Assembly (NCBI GenBank): GCA_963580285.1 | Contig: OY757011.1 | Coordinates: forward strand, 100,036,316-100,100,315 | DNA length: 64,000 nucleotides | Direction: 5' to 3' | Origin: Lucinisca nassula | Lineage: Eukaryota; Mollusca; Bivalvia; Lucinida; Lucinidae | Shown here: in pieces, positions 51,103 through 62,936 of the stretch | Layout of the letters: every line of letters begins with the position of its first letter | Numbering within the stretch: position 1 is the first letter of the stretch | Notes under the pieces: model-generated | The model's database searches: none | Seen by the model: the letters and a program-made list of their open reading frames with translations, nothing else | Told to the model about the DNA's origin: nothing | Program-made: the position numbers and the translations under genes

Positions 51103-51389
51103 CAGATGCGCGTCTGACTGGTGATCAGGAGGACGCGGGTTCGACTCCCACCGGGGTCGGCAACATTCTTTCGTGGAGATTGATCATGAAATCTTTTTTA
51201 CGGTCATTCTCTCCCTTCCGCTGATTCAAGAAGGGCAGTTGTCAGTCTCTGGCGAAAGAATGTGCACTGTACTGGTTAACCGCTTACGTATAGGCCTGCT
51301 CAGGAAAGTGTGGATAGGTAAACTGACCGGCTCAAAAAATGACATAAATAGTGTTGACTGGGCCGTTAAACTCCAATTCAAACAAACAG
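51103..51389 (+). mobile_element. SINE-3, 5'-truncated, 10-bp TSD
   Basis: Starts within the head (CAGATGCGCGTCTGACTGG), with B-box GGGTTCGACTCC, and ends GTTGACTGGGCCGTTAAACT plus CAAA. Direct repeats ACCTCATAAT at 51093-51102 and 51390-51399. Confidence 0.9.
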
Positions 51390-51604
51390 ACCTCATAATG
51401 AGTTAGATAAGATAAGCCTTTGATGTACTCTATGATCCGAAGGACTTTGTTTTATTGCGGACGATTAGACCGGCCACCCCTTTTATATAGAGAAAAACAT
51501 GTGTCCTTAAGTCGAACTGATATTCAGACTAATTCTTCTTTAAAATCATTTTCAAAACGTTTCAGTTCTTTCTTTCTTTCGTTTCCACTCAGTGTTCTCT
51601 AGTA

Positions 51605-51883
51605 CATTACGCAAATACGCCTATACAAATACATTGTCACCTTTATCGCCGATAAAATGAAGATTTTAAGATGAAAAATTGTGATATTTTTCTTATTTCA
51701 GCTCAAAATATTAATTGCGGGCACTCGTTAGAACCGCCTCATCGAGGCGTTTCTAACGAGTACCCACAATCTATATTTTAGAGCAGAAATAAGAAAAATA
51801 AGGTATAGCCCTGTAAACCCCAGTTTTACTATACAAAAGTGGGGTCCAAGGGGTCAGAATTATATAAGCGTGTTTTCGTGATG
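51605..51883. mobile_element. MITE-B, full length
   Basis: CATTACGCAAATACGCCTAT left, AGCGTGTTTTCGTGATG right, near-perfect central hairpin. Confidence 0.9.
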
Positions 51884-51887
51884 AAGA

Positions 51888-52276
51888 GACCACATTTGGG
51901 ACACATTTGTTACAGTCCCAAAGGTGGTCTGAATATAGTAATTTTACTGTATATGAAATTGCCGAGAAAGTACCACCCCGATCTCTTTACAACACTTTTG
52001 CTTTGGTTTAACAAAGAGGTCGTGGTGTCATATTTTCATACTGTACAGTACAATTCTTATCTTAAGACCACCTTTGGGACTGTTCCTTTTGAACATTCCC
52101 AAACCACCTTTGGGACTGTCCCTTTTGAACATTCCCAAAAGTGGCCTCTTAATAGGAGACACTAGGTGCAGAAAACATAAAGAAAAAAAAAAACAACAAC
52201 TGAAATGTAATTAATACGTTTTAAAAGCAGATTTAGTCTTAATTTTAGGTGGTCTTAATAGTAGAATTTTACGGTA
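51888..52276. mobile_element. CAGT-MITE copy (52044-52276) plus fragment
   Basis: The fragment at 51888-51953 ends TAATTTTACTGTAT. The main copy begins TACAGTACAATTCTTATCTT, has a duplicated CACCTTTGGGACTGTCCCTT unit, and ends GGTGGTCTTAATAGTAGAAT TTTACGGTA. Confidence 0.75.
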
Positions 52277-52374
52277 TTTGTGATACAGTGCTAGCTGTAT
52301 TTTGTGAAATTGTTTTAAATAGCGAAGCTTACGCCTGAATAAATGAACTCAATTGCGGCCGCGGCCGTGTTATA

Positions 52375-52580
52375 CCAGGTATTTATTAATTGACTATCCT
52401 GATTTGATTGGAGGTCATCCGTATTAACACCAGGTCAACCAATATTAACTGAGGTCAAGAGAGGTAAAAAAGTCAATAATCATGTTTCTTAAATTGTGTC
52501 AATTAATAAAATTGTCATTAATCAAGTAATTTCGTATTGACCCCGTTACAGGTCCTCGGTAAGCTGCGTCGCCAACGCCA
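52375..52580. repeat. Family I copy
   Basis: ATTAATTGACTATCCTGATT, GGTCAACCAATATTAACTGAGG and TAATCAAGTAATTTCGTATTG match 26400-26580 in inverted arrangement. Confidence 0.7.
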
Positions 52581-52934
52581 ATGCCGGGGTAGTGCAATAG
52601 CTCTCCTGGTACGTTCGCAACAAACCTGAGCATCTCGTTTAATACGCATATACATATATTGTCAATCTGTGAGAGAAAGCTTTTAGGTCAACGAACATCA
52701 ATGCAGCGCACAGCGAGGTCTCGAAGTAGATGCGCAGGCTGGTCTGACTCTTTAATCAGACTGCACGGATGCGCAAGCTGATCTGAGTTTTGCTGTGCGA
52801 ACACGTCCGAACGAATAAATATTTTCGTTGTCGCGACCTATTATGCAAACATGCAATGTGTATGCCAAAGTAAGTCGACCCCCGCACATCGGGTCTTGAA
52901 GAAAGCACACGAGTTCTGTAAACCGCTTACAGGA

Positions 52935-53260
52935 TCTAAAATAGAAGAGAAGGCAATGATCAGGAATCGATACAATTAACCCACAGCTCCCATCAGAGAC
53001 ACAAAAGGGAAAGAAACACAAACATGAAACAACAGACTCTAATGGAAACACCAATAGCGGAAAGCCAAAATAACAGTTACTGTCCCACAAAATGGCCAAT
53101 TGGCTATCCAAAACAAAATAATATAAGCGATGCACATACTCAAAGACAAACTATAACAAAAATAAAACGCGACAGAAGAACCGCCTTGGAACGACCAGTG
53201 AAACGAATTCCACCGATTAAATTCGATTTTTCGTGGCCACAATCCTCGCCCTTACTTGTG
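52935..53260 (-). repeat. Family C repeat
   Basis: Diverged copy ending CAGAAGAACCGCCTTGG and CACAATCCTCGCCCTTACTT, the same extension as at 58060. A G run and an AAGGAAAGAATTTGCTC TTAA-MITE-2 scrap follow (53341-53400). Confidence 0.7.
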
Positions 53261-53594
53261 TCAGATCTGATCAGCGGCGTAGCCAGAACAGAATTATTAC
53301 GCTCTTCTGTGTGCTGTGTGAATTCATCTTTCTCCGAGTTGGAGGGGGGGGGGGGGGGGGTGTAAGGTCTTCTCTTAAAGGAAAGAATTTGCTCTCGAGG
53401 GCAGCATATATATATATATTTTTTTTTTTCGTAAAAGAGCAGTCACTATAAAATGTAATGAAAAATGTTATAATTATGTGACTTCTCTTCATTGTAACCG
53501 GTTTTAATTACGCAGGTGCGTATTATGCGTAATGGACCTTATGACTAAACCATAGCAACAGATACGATTTGATAATTGAGGGATTGTTTATGTC

Positions 53595-53690
53595 AAATCT
53601 CCATAAAAAACATATACTTTGGGTTGGCGAGGCGATTCTAATGAATACCCACAGCAAAGGTTAATATGGAGAAATAAGAAAAACTATCCT
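53595..53690. repeat. MITE-B fragment
   Basis: ACATATACTTTGGGT...GGCGATTCTAATGAATACCCACAG. Confidence 0.5.
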
Positions 53691-53696
53691 TAATGA

Positions 53697-53932
53697 GCCC
53701 CGCCAAGCGAATTCGTGTCTTCGAGCATTCCGTCATGACAAATTTTAACTGCGCATGCCCAGCCATTCCGAGGGGCCAGGTATATGGCTTTTTGTCTGAA
53801 GGTTCCTTTTGATTCACTGCTTGTATGAGCGAGCAGCGAAGGTTCTGGCGAGACTGCGCGGATGCGCAAGCTCGCCTGAACCTTCGCTGCTCGCATAGGC
53901 GATAAGTACCAAAATCGCTTGACGGGGCCCAG
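53697..53932. mobile_element. MITE-K with GGCCCCGTCAAGCGAT-type ends
   Basis: GAGCCCCGCCAAGCGAAT at the left pairs with ATCGCTTGACGGGGCCC at the right. The centre is a hairpin CGAGCAGCGAAGGTTC / GAACCTTCGCTGCTCG. Frames through it are symmetrical shadows. Confidence 0.75.
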
Positions 53933-53984
53933 TAATCAAACATTACCAACCTTATCTGTTGTTATGTAATAAGGCCTGTATCTC

Positions 53985-54130
53985 ATGTCTCTCTCATGTG
54001 ATACACCAAGTTCTGTAACGGAAGGTCAGATAGGTTGTCGCCGGGTACACCGGTTTTCGCCTACTTCTGATTAACGATCAGCTCAAATAAGTGAAATAAT
54101 ACTGAAAGGGCCGTTAAACTAAAAGAAAAA
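53985..54130 (+). mobile_element. SINE-1 fragment
   Basis: CACCAAGTTCTGTAACGGAAGG, GATTAACGATCAGCTC, AAAGGGCCGTTAAACT. No tRNA head. Confidence 0.8.
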
Positions 54131-54221
54131 ATATCTTCCATGGTTGATGAAATGGCATGTATAATGTGTATTTTACAGTTTCAAGACTGTTTTCTCGTCA
54201 TTCAACTTCGGTTCTAAGAAT

Positions 54222-54392
54222 CCTCCGTGGTGTAGTGGTTACGCTACTGGCCTTGTAAACCATGGGTCGCAAGATCGATCCCGGGCTTCTCAAGACTTTC
54301 GGATGAGTCTTTAAACCGAGGTCCCGTCTCCGTATGACCTTAGTTGTTGGTGAGACGTAAAACTCAAACACTCACTCACTCGTTTCGGTTCT
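54222..54392 (+). mobile_element. SINE-4 copy
   Basis: CTCCGTGGTGTAGTGGTTACG, CCTTGTAAACC, GATCGATCCCGG, CCGTATGACCTTAGTTGTTGG, GAGACGTAAAACTCAAACAC TCACTCACTC. Confidence 0.88.
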
Positions 54393-54639
54393 AACAACTA
54401 CTGGACCCTTGTTTTGACGCAGTAGGCTAATAAGAAAATAACGTATGTTCCGATAAATCCAATTTTCCCTTATAAAACGTGTTTACACGTCGAACTTTAT
54501 AATCCAGTGTTAACAAGTTTAAGTTCAATATCCAATTACAAATGTGCCTTACTTTTACAGTCAATTTATAATAGTTTGTGTTACATTTAAGATGAATCGA
54601 TAAAGTTCAGGGCGGATGGTTTCCAAACTATTACATGGG

Positions 54640-55022
54640 TGGCCGTAGGAAATGTTTTCTTTTTCGTTTTACTCTCGGTATAACAGTATTTTTTTTTTGT
54701 ATTTTCTTAAGGTTATATACAAATGTCAACCTGACATGTGAGCTAAAATTTATGGTTGTTCAGAATGTCGATAAGTTTCTAGAAAAGCAACCCATAATGT
54801 TCCAAATTATATGAAAAATAAAAAAATATGCTTATTAAAAATGTCTTTTTTGTTTTAAGAAGAAAAAATAATAAATTACTTTATTAGAAAATTACCTTTT
54901 AAAATGGTCAATTTTTGAACATCGGTTTCTCCATTGTCCTTCCCCAGAAACATTCAGTTTTTACATTAACCTAAAGTATATTCCGTGTCCTAGCAACGAC
55001 GAGATGTAGTTTTTCCAAAAAA
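54640..55022. repeat. Left arm of a long inverted repeat
   Basis: TTTCTAGAAAAGCAACCCATAATG and GTGTCCTAGCAACGACGAGATG are the imperfect reverse complement of 56084-56400. Confidence 0.75.
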
Positions 55023-55129
55023 CTGCCATATTAACATTATATCCATCCTTTAAACACCCACCGAACGGTCATTTTGACAGCCATGGTCAGTAAATTCTCC
55101 AGGTAAATTAGGGGTATAAACATGCTATT

Positions 55130-55810
55130 CGTGGGTAAAAATATCCTGCAAAACGGATTTTATTATGTCCCGCCACTCGAAGAATGGTGGAAAGGGCATA
55201 TAGCGTTGCCCCTGTCCGTCCGTCCGTCCATTCGTCCGTGCGTCCGAAACTTAAACGCAGTCAATAACTTTCTTATTTCTGGATGGAATTTGAAATTACT
55301 TTGAAGAAATGTTAACAATCATGAGATAATGTGTCACGTACAAAACCCAGGTCCGTACTTCCAAGGTCAAAGTCATACTAAGAGGTCAAAGGTCAAAAAA
55401 AGGGTCCGAAACTTAAACGCCGTCAATAACTTACTTATTTCTGGATGGATTTTAAAATTACTATGAAGAAATGTTAACCATCATGGGACGATGTGTCACG
55501 TGCAAACCCAGATCCGTACCTCCAAGGTCAAGGTCATACTTAGAGGTCAAAGGTAAAAAATTGGTCCGAAACTTAAACGCAGTCAATAACGTTCTATTTT
55601 AAAGTTACTTTGTAGAAATGTTGGCCATCATGAGACAATCTGCCTCAAACAAAACCAAGGTCCTTACCTCCTAGGTCAAGGTCATACTTAGAGGTCAAAT
55701 GTGAAAAAAGGGTCCAAAACTTAAACACGGTCAATAACTTTCTATGGATGAATACGAACATAGACATATTTTCAGGCGGGGGCATCCGTGTCCTATGGAC
55801 GCATTTCTAG
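55130..55810 (+). mobile_element. Helitron-like element with ~175-bp tandem units
   Basis: The left end has an imperfect hairpin (TCCCGCCAC...GGTGGAAAGGG) and CCGT repeats. Then three to four units begin TCCGAAACTTAAACGC(A/C)G (about 55240, 55407, 55566, 55711). The right end GTGTCCTATGGACGC hairpin is followed by ATTTCTAG (CTAG at 55807-55810) and T, the CTRR|T terminus of Helitrons. Non-coding, so non-autonomous. Class is inference. Confidence 0.65.
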
Positions 55811-56083
55811 TTCTAACTATTTTTATGCCCAGATCATGCTTTTCTTTATTCTTTCGTTAATTTGGTAAATATTATTATGCATAGAATAGATACAAGAGGG
55901 AAAAATTGTTTGTTTTGTCCAAAAGACATAAACATGATTTTATCGCTACGCTTATTTACCACAGTGCTAAATTTAATCCGTGCGTCATACTGTGTACATG
56001 GATGACCATGTATAGTGAACTCTACATGTTGATAGGGGTTCTATCGACATGGATATAATGTTATAAAGCCAGTTGTTTTGAAA

Positions 56084-56400
56084 AATCACGTCTCGTCGTT
56101 GCTAGAACACACACTAAAGTATATTTTGGTGTAAAAATGGTATGTTTCCAATGAAGGCCAATGGAGAAACAGACGTTCAAAAATGAACCATTTTGAAATG
56201 TAATTTTCTTACAAAGTGAAATTTTATTTTTTTTCTTCCAACAACAAAAATACATTTTTAATATGCTTGTTTTCTATTTATTCATTTGATTTGGAACATT
56301 ATGGGCTGTTTTTCTAGAAATATGTCAACATGCTAAACATCCATGAATTTTAGCCCACGTGCCAGGAAGACATTTTCATAGTCCTTAAAGAGAAATACAT
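56084..56400. repeat. Right arm of a long inverted repeat
   Basis: CGTCTCGTCGTTGCTAG and TTGGAACATTATGGGCTG mirror the left arm at 54640-55022. The pair encloses about 1.06 kb including the Helitron-like element. Confidence 0.75.
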
Positions 56401-56670
56401 ACCATACATGATCCGGACAGGTGTCAGAACTGCACCCCGTGCCTAAGGGAGCTAATGGTCAATATATCTATGACGTCATCATTGGGCATATACAATGGTG
56501 GCCCTAAGGAAAATTGTTATCCTCGTTTTTAATTTCGGTATAAAAGTATTTTTTAACATTTTCATAAAGAAGTATACCGGCCTTACATGATCCTTGCAGG
56601 TGTCAGAGCTGCACCCCGGGCGTAAGCGAGCTATTGGTCAATATATCTCTGACGTCATATTAAGCCATAG
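56401..56670. repeat. Tandem pair of CTGCACCCCG units
   Basis: ACATGATCC(G/T)...ACAGGTGTCAGA(A/G)CTGCACCCC ... TGGTCAATATATCT(A/C)TGACGTCAT occurs twice (56404 and 56588). The intervening GTATAAAAGTATTTTTTAAC part is related to 54680 and 60230. Confidence 0.75.
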
Positions 56671-56764
56671 ATAAATCAAGTGTACTTACTTATAGCACGT
56701 GAACAATTCTTTAGCGATTACACACTGATTCTATTATATAAACAGTAGAAATGCTAGCTTTTGA

Positions 56765-57065
56765 ACACTTTTTTATACCCTCGAATCTTTCGGAATCAAA
56801 GATTCTGGGGCATATAGTTTTTGGTCTGTCTGTCTGTCTGTTTGTTTATCCGCAAAAACTTTAACATCGGGCATAACTTTTGAATGGTAACTGATATGGC
56901 TTTCATATTTCACATGTGCATTCCTTGTCACAAGACCTTTTCAGTGGTACCATAGCTTTTGACCTCGTGACCTTGTTCTTGACGTATGACCTACTTTTCA
57001 AAAACTTTAACATTGACCATAACTTTTGATTGGTAAGCGATGTGGCTTTCATATTTCACATGTGC
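56765..57065 (+). repeat. 5' part of another Helitron-like array, truncated
   Basis: Hairpin CCTCGAATCTTTC/GGAATCAAAGATTCTGGGG, TCTG repeats, then two units of AACTTTAACAT...GGCATAACTTTTGA. Cut off at the LINE fragment. Confidence 0.6.
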
Positions 57066-57715
57066 AAGAATTTCTAGTGGTATCATAATGGAGGTGGTAG
57101 CTTCTTTTTGCTTCCTAGAAGACATTGTCTCTGCAGAAGGTGGCTGTAATCTTTCGACCACATCACGCGTGAAAACAGCCTGGAAGGTGTTCAAAGAGTG
57201 TCTTTCCCACCATCTCTCATTTATGATATGTGGCCGTGTGTACAGCTCTTGTGTGCGGAGCGCAATGCTCCATGCCAACGAGACTTGGCCATTGACAAAG
57301 CCAAACCTCCAACGACAGGGCAATGATCAGACATATCTGCAATAGCAAGTTGCAAGTCACTGTTACCGTCGGGTGCAGTGGGCTACTTGCGCGGCCTGGC
57401 ATTGAGGACCTGGACCTCATCCTTGATGCGAGAAGGCTGCACTGGTATAGACATGTGGAACGCTCCAACGGATCAGTCAAGACAGCCTTTGACATACAGG
57501 TGGGTGGAAAACGTGGTCCTGGGATGCCCAAGATAACCTGAAAGCAGCCGCAGTGTGTTTAAGCTCTCAGCTATCTACCCTTTAGATAGACATACATGGA
57601 GTTCTGGTGTGAGATCTGTCATTCGTGCAGCAAGCCAGCAACCTGGAAGTGGCCCACTTATGTAGATGTCGTCCCTGTACTGCACGTTTATAAAATGATG
57701 ATGATGATGATGAAA
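57066..57715 (+). pseudogene. LINE reverse-transcriptase C-terminal fragment with (GAT)n tail
   Basis: Reads FCFLEDIVSAEGGC, RVKTAWKVFKECL, CGRVYSSCVRSAMLHANETW, then (shifted) MIRHICN, ARPGIEDLDLILDARRLHWY, HVERSNGSVKTAFDIQVGGK, RGPGMPK and WSSGVRSVIRAASQQPGSGP. Ends at GATGATGATGATGATGA, a LINE-type simple tail. Several frameshifts. Distinct from the 14-kb LINE. Confidence 0.85.
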
Positions 57716-57774
57716 ATATATTTGTACATGCAAATGTTTGTATAAAATAATACATTGCACTTTGAGTAAAATAG

Positions 57775-58090
57775 AAGTGAAGGCAATGATCAGAAATCGA
57801 TACAGTTAACCCACAGCTCCCATCAGAGACACCAGAGGGAAAACACACAAACATGAAACAACAGACTCTAATGGAAACACCAATAGCGGAAAGCCAAAAT
57901 AACAGTTACTGTCCCACAAAATGGTCAATTGGCTAGCCTAAACAAAATAATATAAGCGATACAAACACTCAAAGACAAACCATAATAAAGATAAATCGCT
58001 ACAGAAGAACCGCCTTGGAGGGGTCAGTGAAACGAATTCCACTGGGGTGGGGGGCTTAAATCGATTTTACGTGGCCTCAATCCTCGCCCT
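57775..58090 (-). repeat. Family C repeat
   Basis: ATCGATACAGTTAACCCACAG to GAAGAACCGCCTTGG and CTCAATCCTCGCCCTTATTT. Closest to the 52935 copy. Confidence 0.7.
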
Positions 58091-58138
58091 TATTTCCGTC
58101 ACGATTTAGACAATTTATAAAGTCCGCATGAAGGCCTC

Positions 58139-58492
58139 CTAACTCATCAGTGCAACAAAAATCAAACAACCACAGAGATGAAACAGCGGTGAGGATTCTA
58201 CAACAAGAAACCACTGAAATGCTGGAGCAAAAGAGGACCAACAGTTAGATTTGGATTGGTCCGACCAGAGACAGGGAATCAGGCACCAATCAACATTACA
58301 CAAAATTAGATGCTCTCCTTTTTCAATAAGTTTTTTCGCTGGAACCGTCATGGAACCTGAGGTCTGACCCACCGGCGTGCAATTAAAGAGGGGAGCAAAG
58401 TTGCCAACCGTGATTGGGTTAACTACCATGCATGCCGTCTGTCGTATAACATTTATGTTGCATCATAGCTTTTTATATCGAAGACAGATTTT
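58139..58492. other. Unannotated flank of the RT fragment
   Basis: Follows the 58493 fragment on the minus strand. An open frame exists (58139-58429) but no domain is recognised. Confidence 0.3.
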
Positions 58493-58910
58493 TCAAAATT
58501 GGGTGTTGAAGTCATTGCATTTATATATTTTTCTGAATTTATATACTAAGTCACGATAAAATTCGGGTCCCGATAGACCTTGTTGCAGAAGAGATTTAAG
58601 CCCAACATTGAATTTTGAAATTAAATCAGAATGATATCTATAAAATTTTGAAAACGCTTTGCGTAGTACATAATACCGAAGTTTAGCAGTTGACATTTTA
58701 TTACGAGTGTTGAAGTCAATTACATGACTAGACACTCTGGCAAATCGAATTACTTGCGAAATATAAACGCCATAGGATGCCGCACGAGGAACATCACCAT
58801 CTAAGATAGGAAAATTTACAATCTCAAAATCAAAATCATCGCGTTTATCATAAATTTTGCAAGAAACCATCTATAATAGATAGATGTAAATCCACAAACG
58901 GGGTCTAAGT
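58493..58910 (-). pseudogene. C-terminal fragment of a reverse-transcriptase protein
   Basis: 126-codon frame from 58870: KIYDKRDDFDFEIVNFPIL, SYGVYISQVIRFARVSS, and LRKAFSKFYRYHSDLISKFN. These motifs close many RT-containing mobile-element proteins of marine invertebrates. Just upstream, in a shifted frame, PFVDLHLSIIDG continues the same protein, so it is frameshifted. No catalytic block is present. Assigned from memory of the family; clade not assigned. Confidence 0.6.
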
Positions 58911-60119
58911 ATCAGAAGAATTTGCTTTATTTAATGAAGTTCTTTGGGGGTGGGGTAAGCATATATATGGTAGCCTTGACATATTTAAGAAATACATGTT
59001 ATTTATTATTTTTATGTGGACAAAGATTTCGTATATACAAAAAAACCCTTGAAGACTGTCACCCTGTATTGTTAAGTGTGATCGTTCGAACTGTGAGCTC
59101 TGCATATGCATGCTTGTCGGCCAGACCAAGGACAGTCACATCATGTCATGTATCACAGTCAATTAAAGAAGAGGTTTTATATACAATTAGCATAAGGTAG
59201 TATCGAAAACTTTAGGAGTTACCATTACAATACGTTAATAAACTGTAAATTTCGTCATATATCGTTGATTGTATGGCACTCACAGGCCTCTGCCTTTACT
59301 ATATTGTATTCAATGTATGTCCATATTTGAAAGAAAAACAGTGTTTTCTCTTCCATTTCCATCCATAGTATATAAATGTCACTGGAAAACGCATAGTATC
59401 ATTCTGAACCATTGTGTTGTTTTGCCATTATATTTGCACATGGTGGTCCTTCACATCCTCCTTAATTAACGAGAAGAAAATGTGTACTATATTTTTCTTA
59501 CCATCATACATCCCAAAAGTTTGATAAAAAAAGTGACATTCCTGCAATTAACGGACAAATTTGAATAAATTGGTATCAACACTAAAGAAATTCTATGAGA
59601 GGCACCATAATCTTGTTGATCCGTACAATGTGGCCATTTCCAGAATTATTTCTGATGTGTTTGCCAATGGAAAGCCATAGGAAGACTTCCAAAATCTCGG
59701 ACATACCCTTCTCGGCATTTACTCCTTTTCTTCGTTCAGGTCGATAGGCATGGTGGGCGAAGCTTGCTTACCAAGTAATGCTTACGCCTGATTACACTCT
59801 TCTGGAGTCCATGTCTGTTGATCTGAACATTGATGTTTGCCATTTGTCTATGGATTGATGATTTTGGATTACCGCTTTAATACTTCGACCTAAACTACTT
59901 AAAGACCGTAAGTAAGGGTTACATATCAATAAAGGCAATTGTCATTAAGCGTTTGCTGCGGTCTAGATAGCTGCAGGATTCGTACTTCCGGTTGTCGTTT
60001 TCCTATGCAAAACGTACAAACCGTGATTAATAATTTCTTTGACACCTTTTTTGTCATAGTTGGTCAGAGTATAGGATTAGCAGCAGAACAAGGCCAGCAC
60101 TTTTCTATATGGTTTTCAT
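58911..60119. other. Unannotated stretch
   Basis: No gene or repeat recognised. Open frames are short and without domains. Confidence 0.3.
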
Positions 60120-60300
60120 TACATTTTCGGACGTCATCATCATTTGACGTCATACGCCTTTACGCCTCTGGTCCGGGAATGACACCTGCAATTTTCTGAA
60201 GCCCAATACATTCCTCTTCAATTATCTTAAATAAAATTACTGTTATACTGAGAGTAAAACGAAAATGATTTTTAGCCACTTTCTGAAAAAGGGCCACCAT
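60120..60300. repeat. Relative of the 54.6-56.6 kb repeat
   Basis: ACTGAGAGTAAAACGAAAATG and AAAAAGGGCCACCATGC are complementary to 54640-54690, and GACGTCATC...TGACACCTGCA to 56580-56660. Confidence 0.55.
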
Positions 60301-61118
60301 GCTATATTTTGTCCCCCTTATCTATGGCTGATTGCAAACACAGTCGACATAGTACTTCGAGCCACCTGGCGTCACTAGCGTTGTTATCCCAACAGTACGT
60401 CAATGGACATTACTCTTTAAGCCCATGTGACCGAACGCCACCTGGTGTAACTGGAATAGTAAGCTACATCACCATGATGTACAACACCATGATGTACAAG
60501 CGGCTTAGGTTGTGGGGCGACAGTCGCCTATAGCGACCCAATGTCGTAGAATATCATAGGTGTTGCTGTCAGCCTTCGCTTGACCCTATTGAAATGTTCT
60601 GGCCCAAAACGACGTTGAAAGGTCCATAACTTATATATAGATGTGTCGGGCCACGTAATTTGATCATGCAATGGCCACAAAACATAGGGTTACAAAACCG
60701 GTTTGCATGATCGACCCTTCGCCTGTATGGAATATATTGCACAGTCCAACCAGCATCGAATATCAGAGCTGTGACTCCAATCAGGGGGTTGGAAAATACA
60801 ACCTTTTAACTGAATGTGTCTGATATGACAGATATAATTTCTAAAAGGATAAAATAACATGTTATGTGCATGTATGAAACTTCGCATCAAGCAAAGAAAT
60901 TTACTTTTATTAAGAAAAATATGAGCAGGTCATTATCCTGACAGAGCATATCCACCGTAGCATATAAAATTTAGAAACGTGCCTTACAAAAATCGAAAAA
61001 AGTCGTTTATACGCACTTTAACTGTTCTGAGCCATGTATGCGTTTATACGCTTGTAAGTTTGGGGTTTTATGTAAGAAACGCCTTGTCGTACAATTACAC
61101 GTGAGGTGATATCATTTT
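60301..61118. other. Unannotated stretch
   Basis: Nothing recognised apart from a duplicated CACCATGATGTACAA at 60471-60498. Confidence 0.3.
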
Positions 61119-61119
61119 T

Positions 61120-61330
61120 ATTCTTGGTAGCTCAGTCGGATGCGCGTCTGACTGGAGATCAGGAGGTCACAAGTTCGATACGTGCGGGGTCGGCAATATT
61201 CTGTCGTTGGCATTGGTCTGCTCAGCATATGAAATGTCATACATAAATATAAAAGCACTGACAGCTCAGGTGGGCCAATCGTCTCTGAGTGTGGGCTGGA
61301 AAAATAGTTCTGAGCTTCCGTTTGGCACTT
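61120..61330 (+). mobile_element. SINE-3-related element
   Basis: GGTAGCTCAGTCGGATGCGCG, GACTGGAGATCAGGAGGTC, AAGTTCGATACG, GGGGTCGGCAATATTCTGTCG, ending TCTCTGAGTGTGGGCTGG. Same type as 20935. Confidence 0.8.
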
Positions 61331-61409
61331 ACATCCCTTTACTGTAAGCAAATAGTGTGAACCCTGAAAACAGAAAGTGGCGGCGTCTGATCTGGCTCTT
61401 CACCGTTTG

Positions 61410-61428
61410 TCAACCCCCCCCCCCCCCC

Positions 61429-61457
<29 letters not shown>
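61410..61457. repeat. C-run / A-run
   Basis: About 15 C followed by about 29 A; prone to assembly error. Confidence 0.9.
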
Positions 61458-61459
<2 letters not shown>

Positions 61460-61884
61460 AATCCAGAGTGTATAGATAATTCTGTTACGCAACACTCTGA
61501 CCTCACAAGATAAGAATAGTTCGTCTATTTTCTACAAAACCGTTATCTGGATTTCATACAAATCAGTGACAGTCACGTGGACATCAACAACGAAAAGTTA
61601 CTGTGCTTTAAGTTAGTTATTTAGGATTCATTGTTGTCAGCTCTAGAATTGTTCTTGGATCTTTAAGGGAGGACCTTCAGGAGTATATTGCAGTTTCATC
61701 TATCTCGAGCGCGTAGATAAAATTTAGTTACTTGAATACATGTAGGATTGTGATTATATAAAGCCATATGTCCTTTGGAAAATAATTAACATAGATTGTT
61801 CATTTACGATAAAAAAGTTTGGATTTATAGTGTCCCTTAAATTGGTTTCATGATGTATGTACTGTGCTCCCCCGATCATTGTCA

Positions 61885-62560
61885 GGCCAGTGCTGTGTGG
61901 ACCTGGACTGGTTTCATGATGTTTTCCGCAAACCGTGTAGACCCAGTCTAAACGCTGCAAAACACTGGTTCTGATCAGGGTCTACACTGTTGGCATACAA
62001 ATACAGGCATTAAACGGCCCCCGCCCATCGGGGCTTGAAGAAATAGATGGGCTGCATGATGCTCCACGCAGAGCTGAATCCGACCCGCACACGAGTACTG
62101 ATAAACCGCTTAGAGGATCTTAGCCTGCCCAGGCAAAGCGGTGTTAGTCGGACCCGTCCATGCTTATTAACCCTATTGGTTTCATTGGGCGGCTGGGCTT
62201 GAGATGTCCTTTCATCTCAATGTCGGGTAAAAGTCCCACAAAATTGGAAGCAACGTCTCCAAAATGACCTTTACAGTGTTGACGGGGTCGATAAACCTCA
62301 AATGAAACAAACAAACAAAACAGGAATTAAAGGATTAAACGGAACGGCCTAATTCTCCATTCCAGTTTATAGACAATTGACGCACCAGTGCTGTCAGCAC
62401 TTTGATAATATAAAAGCAACTCTTAAAACCTAATCTCACATACTTGGCACATTACGCAGGTAATAGACAACAGAATTATTTGTCTATCATTAGCTGTGCT
62501 GATCACCACTTTAGTGATTAAAACAGATTCAGGTATTGCTAAGGTACGTCACATTTTTAT
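61885..62560. repeat. Inverted paralogue of 13.87-15.30 kb
   Basis: GGACCTGGACTGGTTTCATGATG, GGATTAAACGGAACGGCC, CAGTGCTGTCAGCAC and GATTCAGGTATTGCTAAGG match the other block in reverse. It lacks the LINE and instead carries a SINE-A. Confidence 0.88.
62015..62319 (+). mobile_element. SINE-A, full length, 12-bp TSD
   Basis: GGCCCCCGCCCATCGGGGCTT to GACGGGGTCGATAAACCTCA and CAAA repeats. Flanked by ACAGGCATTAAA (62003-62014) and ACAGGAATTAAA (62320-62331). The paralogue near 15150 is the empty site. Reference copy for the family. Confidence 0.93.
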
Positions 62561-62936
62561 AGTAAAGATAGAAATAAACCATTGTAAAACTGGCACATCC
62601 ATTGTATTGTATCTGTTCGTTGTTGGGCAGATTTGATTGGACAGCTAGGTATCATATAGACCAATCAGTCGCGTGTAAAGGACACACATCGCGTAGCGTT
62701 AACTGCGATAAACAGACAACCTTCTCAATACCGCGTTCTGCGGCGTCTGATCTACGTCCCTCTCGGCATGCATAGGTCAAAATTCGACATACTACAAGAC
62801 TGAAAATATTTTCTGCTGGAAGGAAAAGCGAAAAAAAAAACGCGTGAAAAATTTGTTATCTCCAAATAAAACGTGGTAAATATTACACAGGGGGAATAAC
62901 TATAACGGTATTGGTCCCTTGATCTTTTGTTTAGCT
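62561..62936. other. Unannotated; one TTAA-MITE-1 scrap
   Basis: 62728-62757 has GCGTTCTGCGGCGTCTGATC. No gene. Confidence 0.35.
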
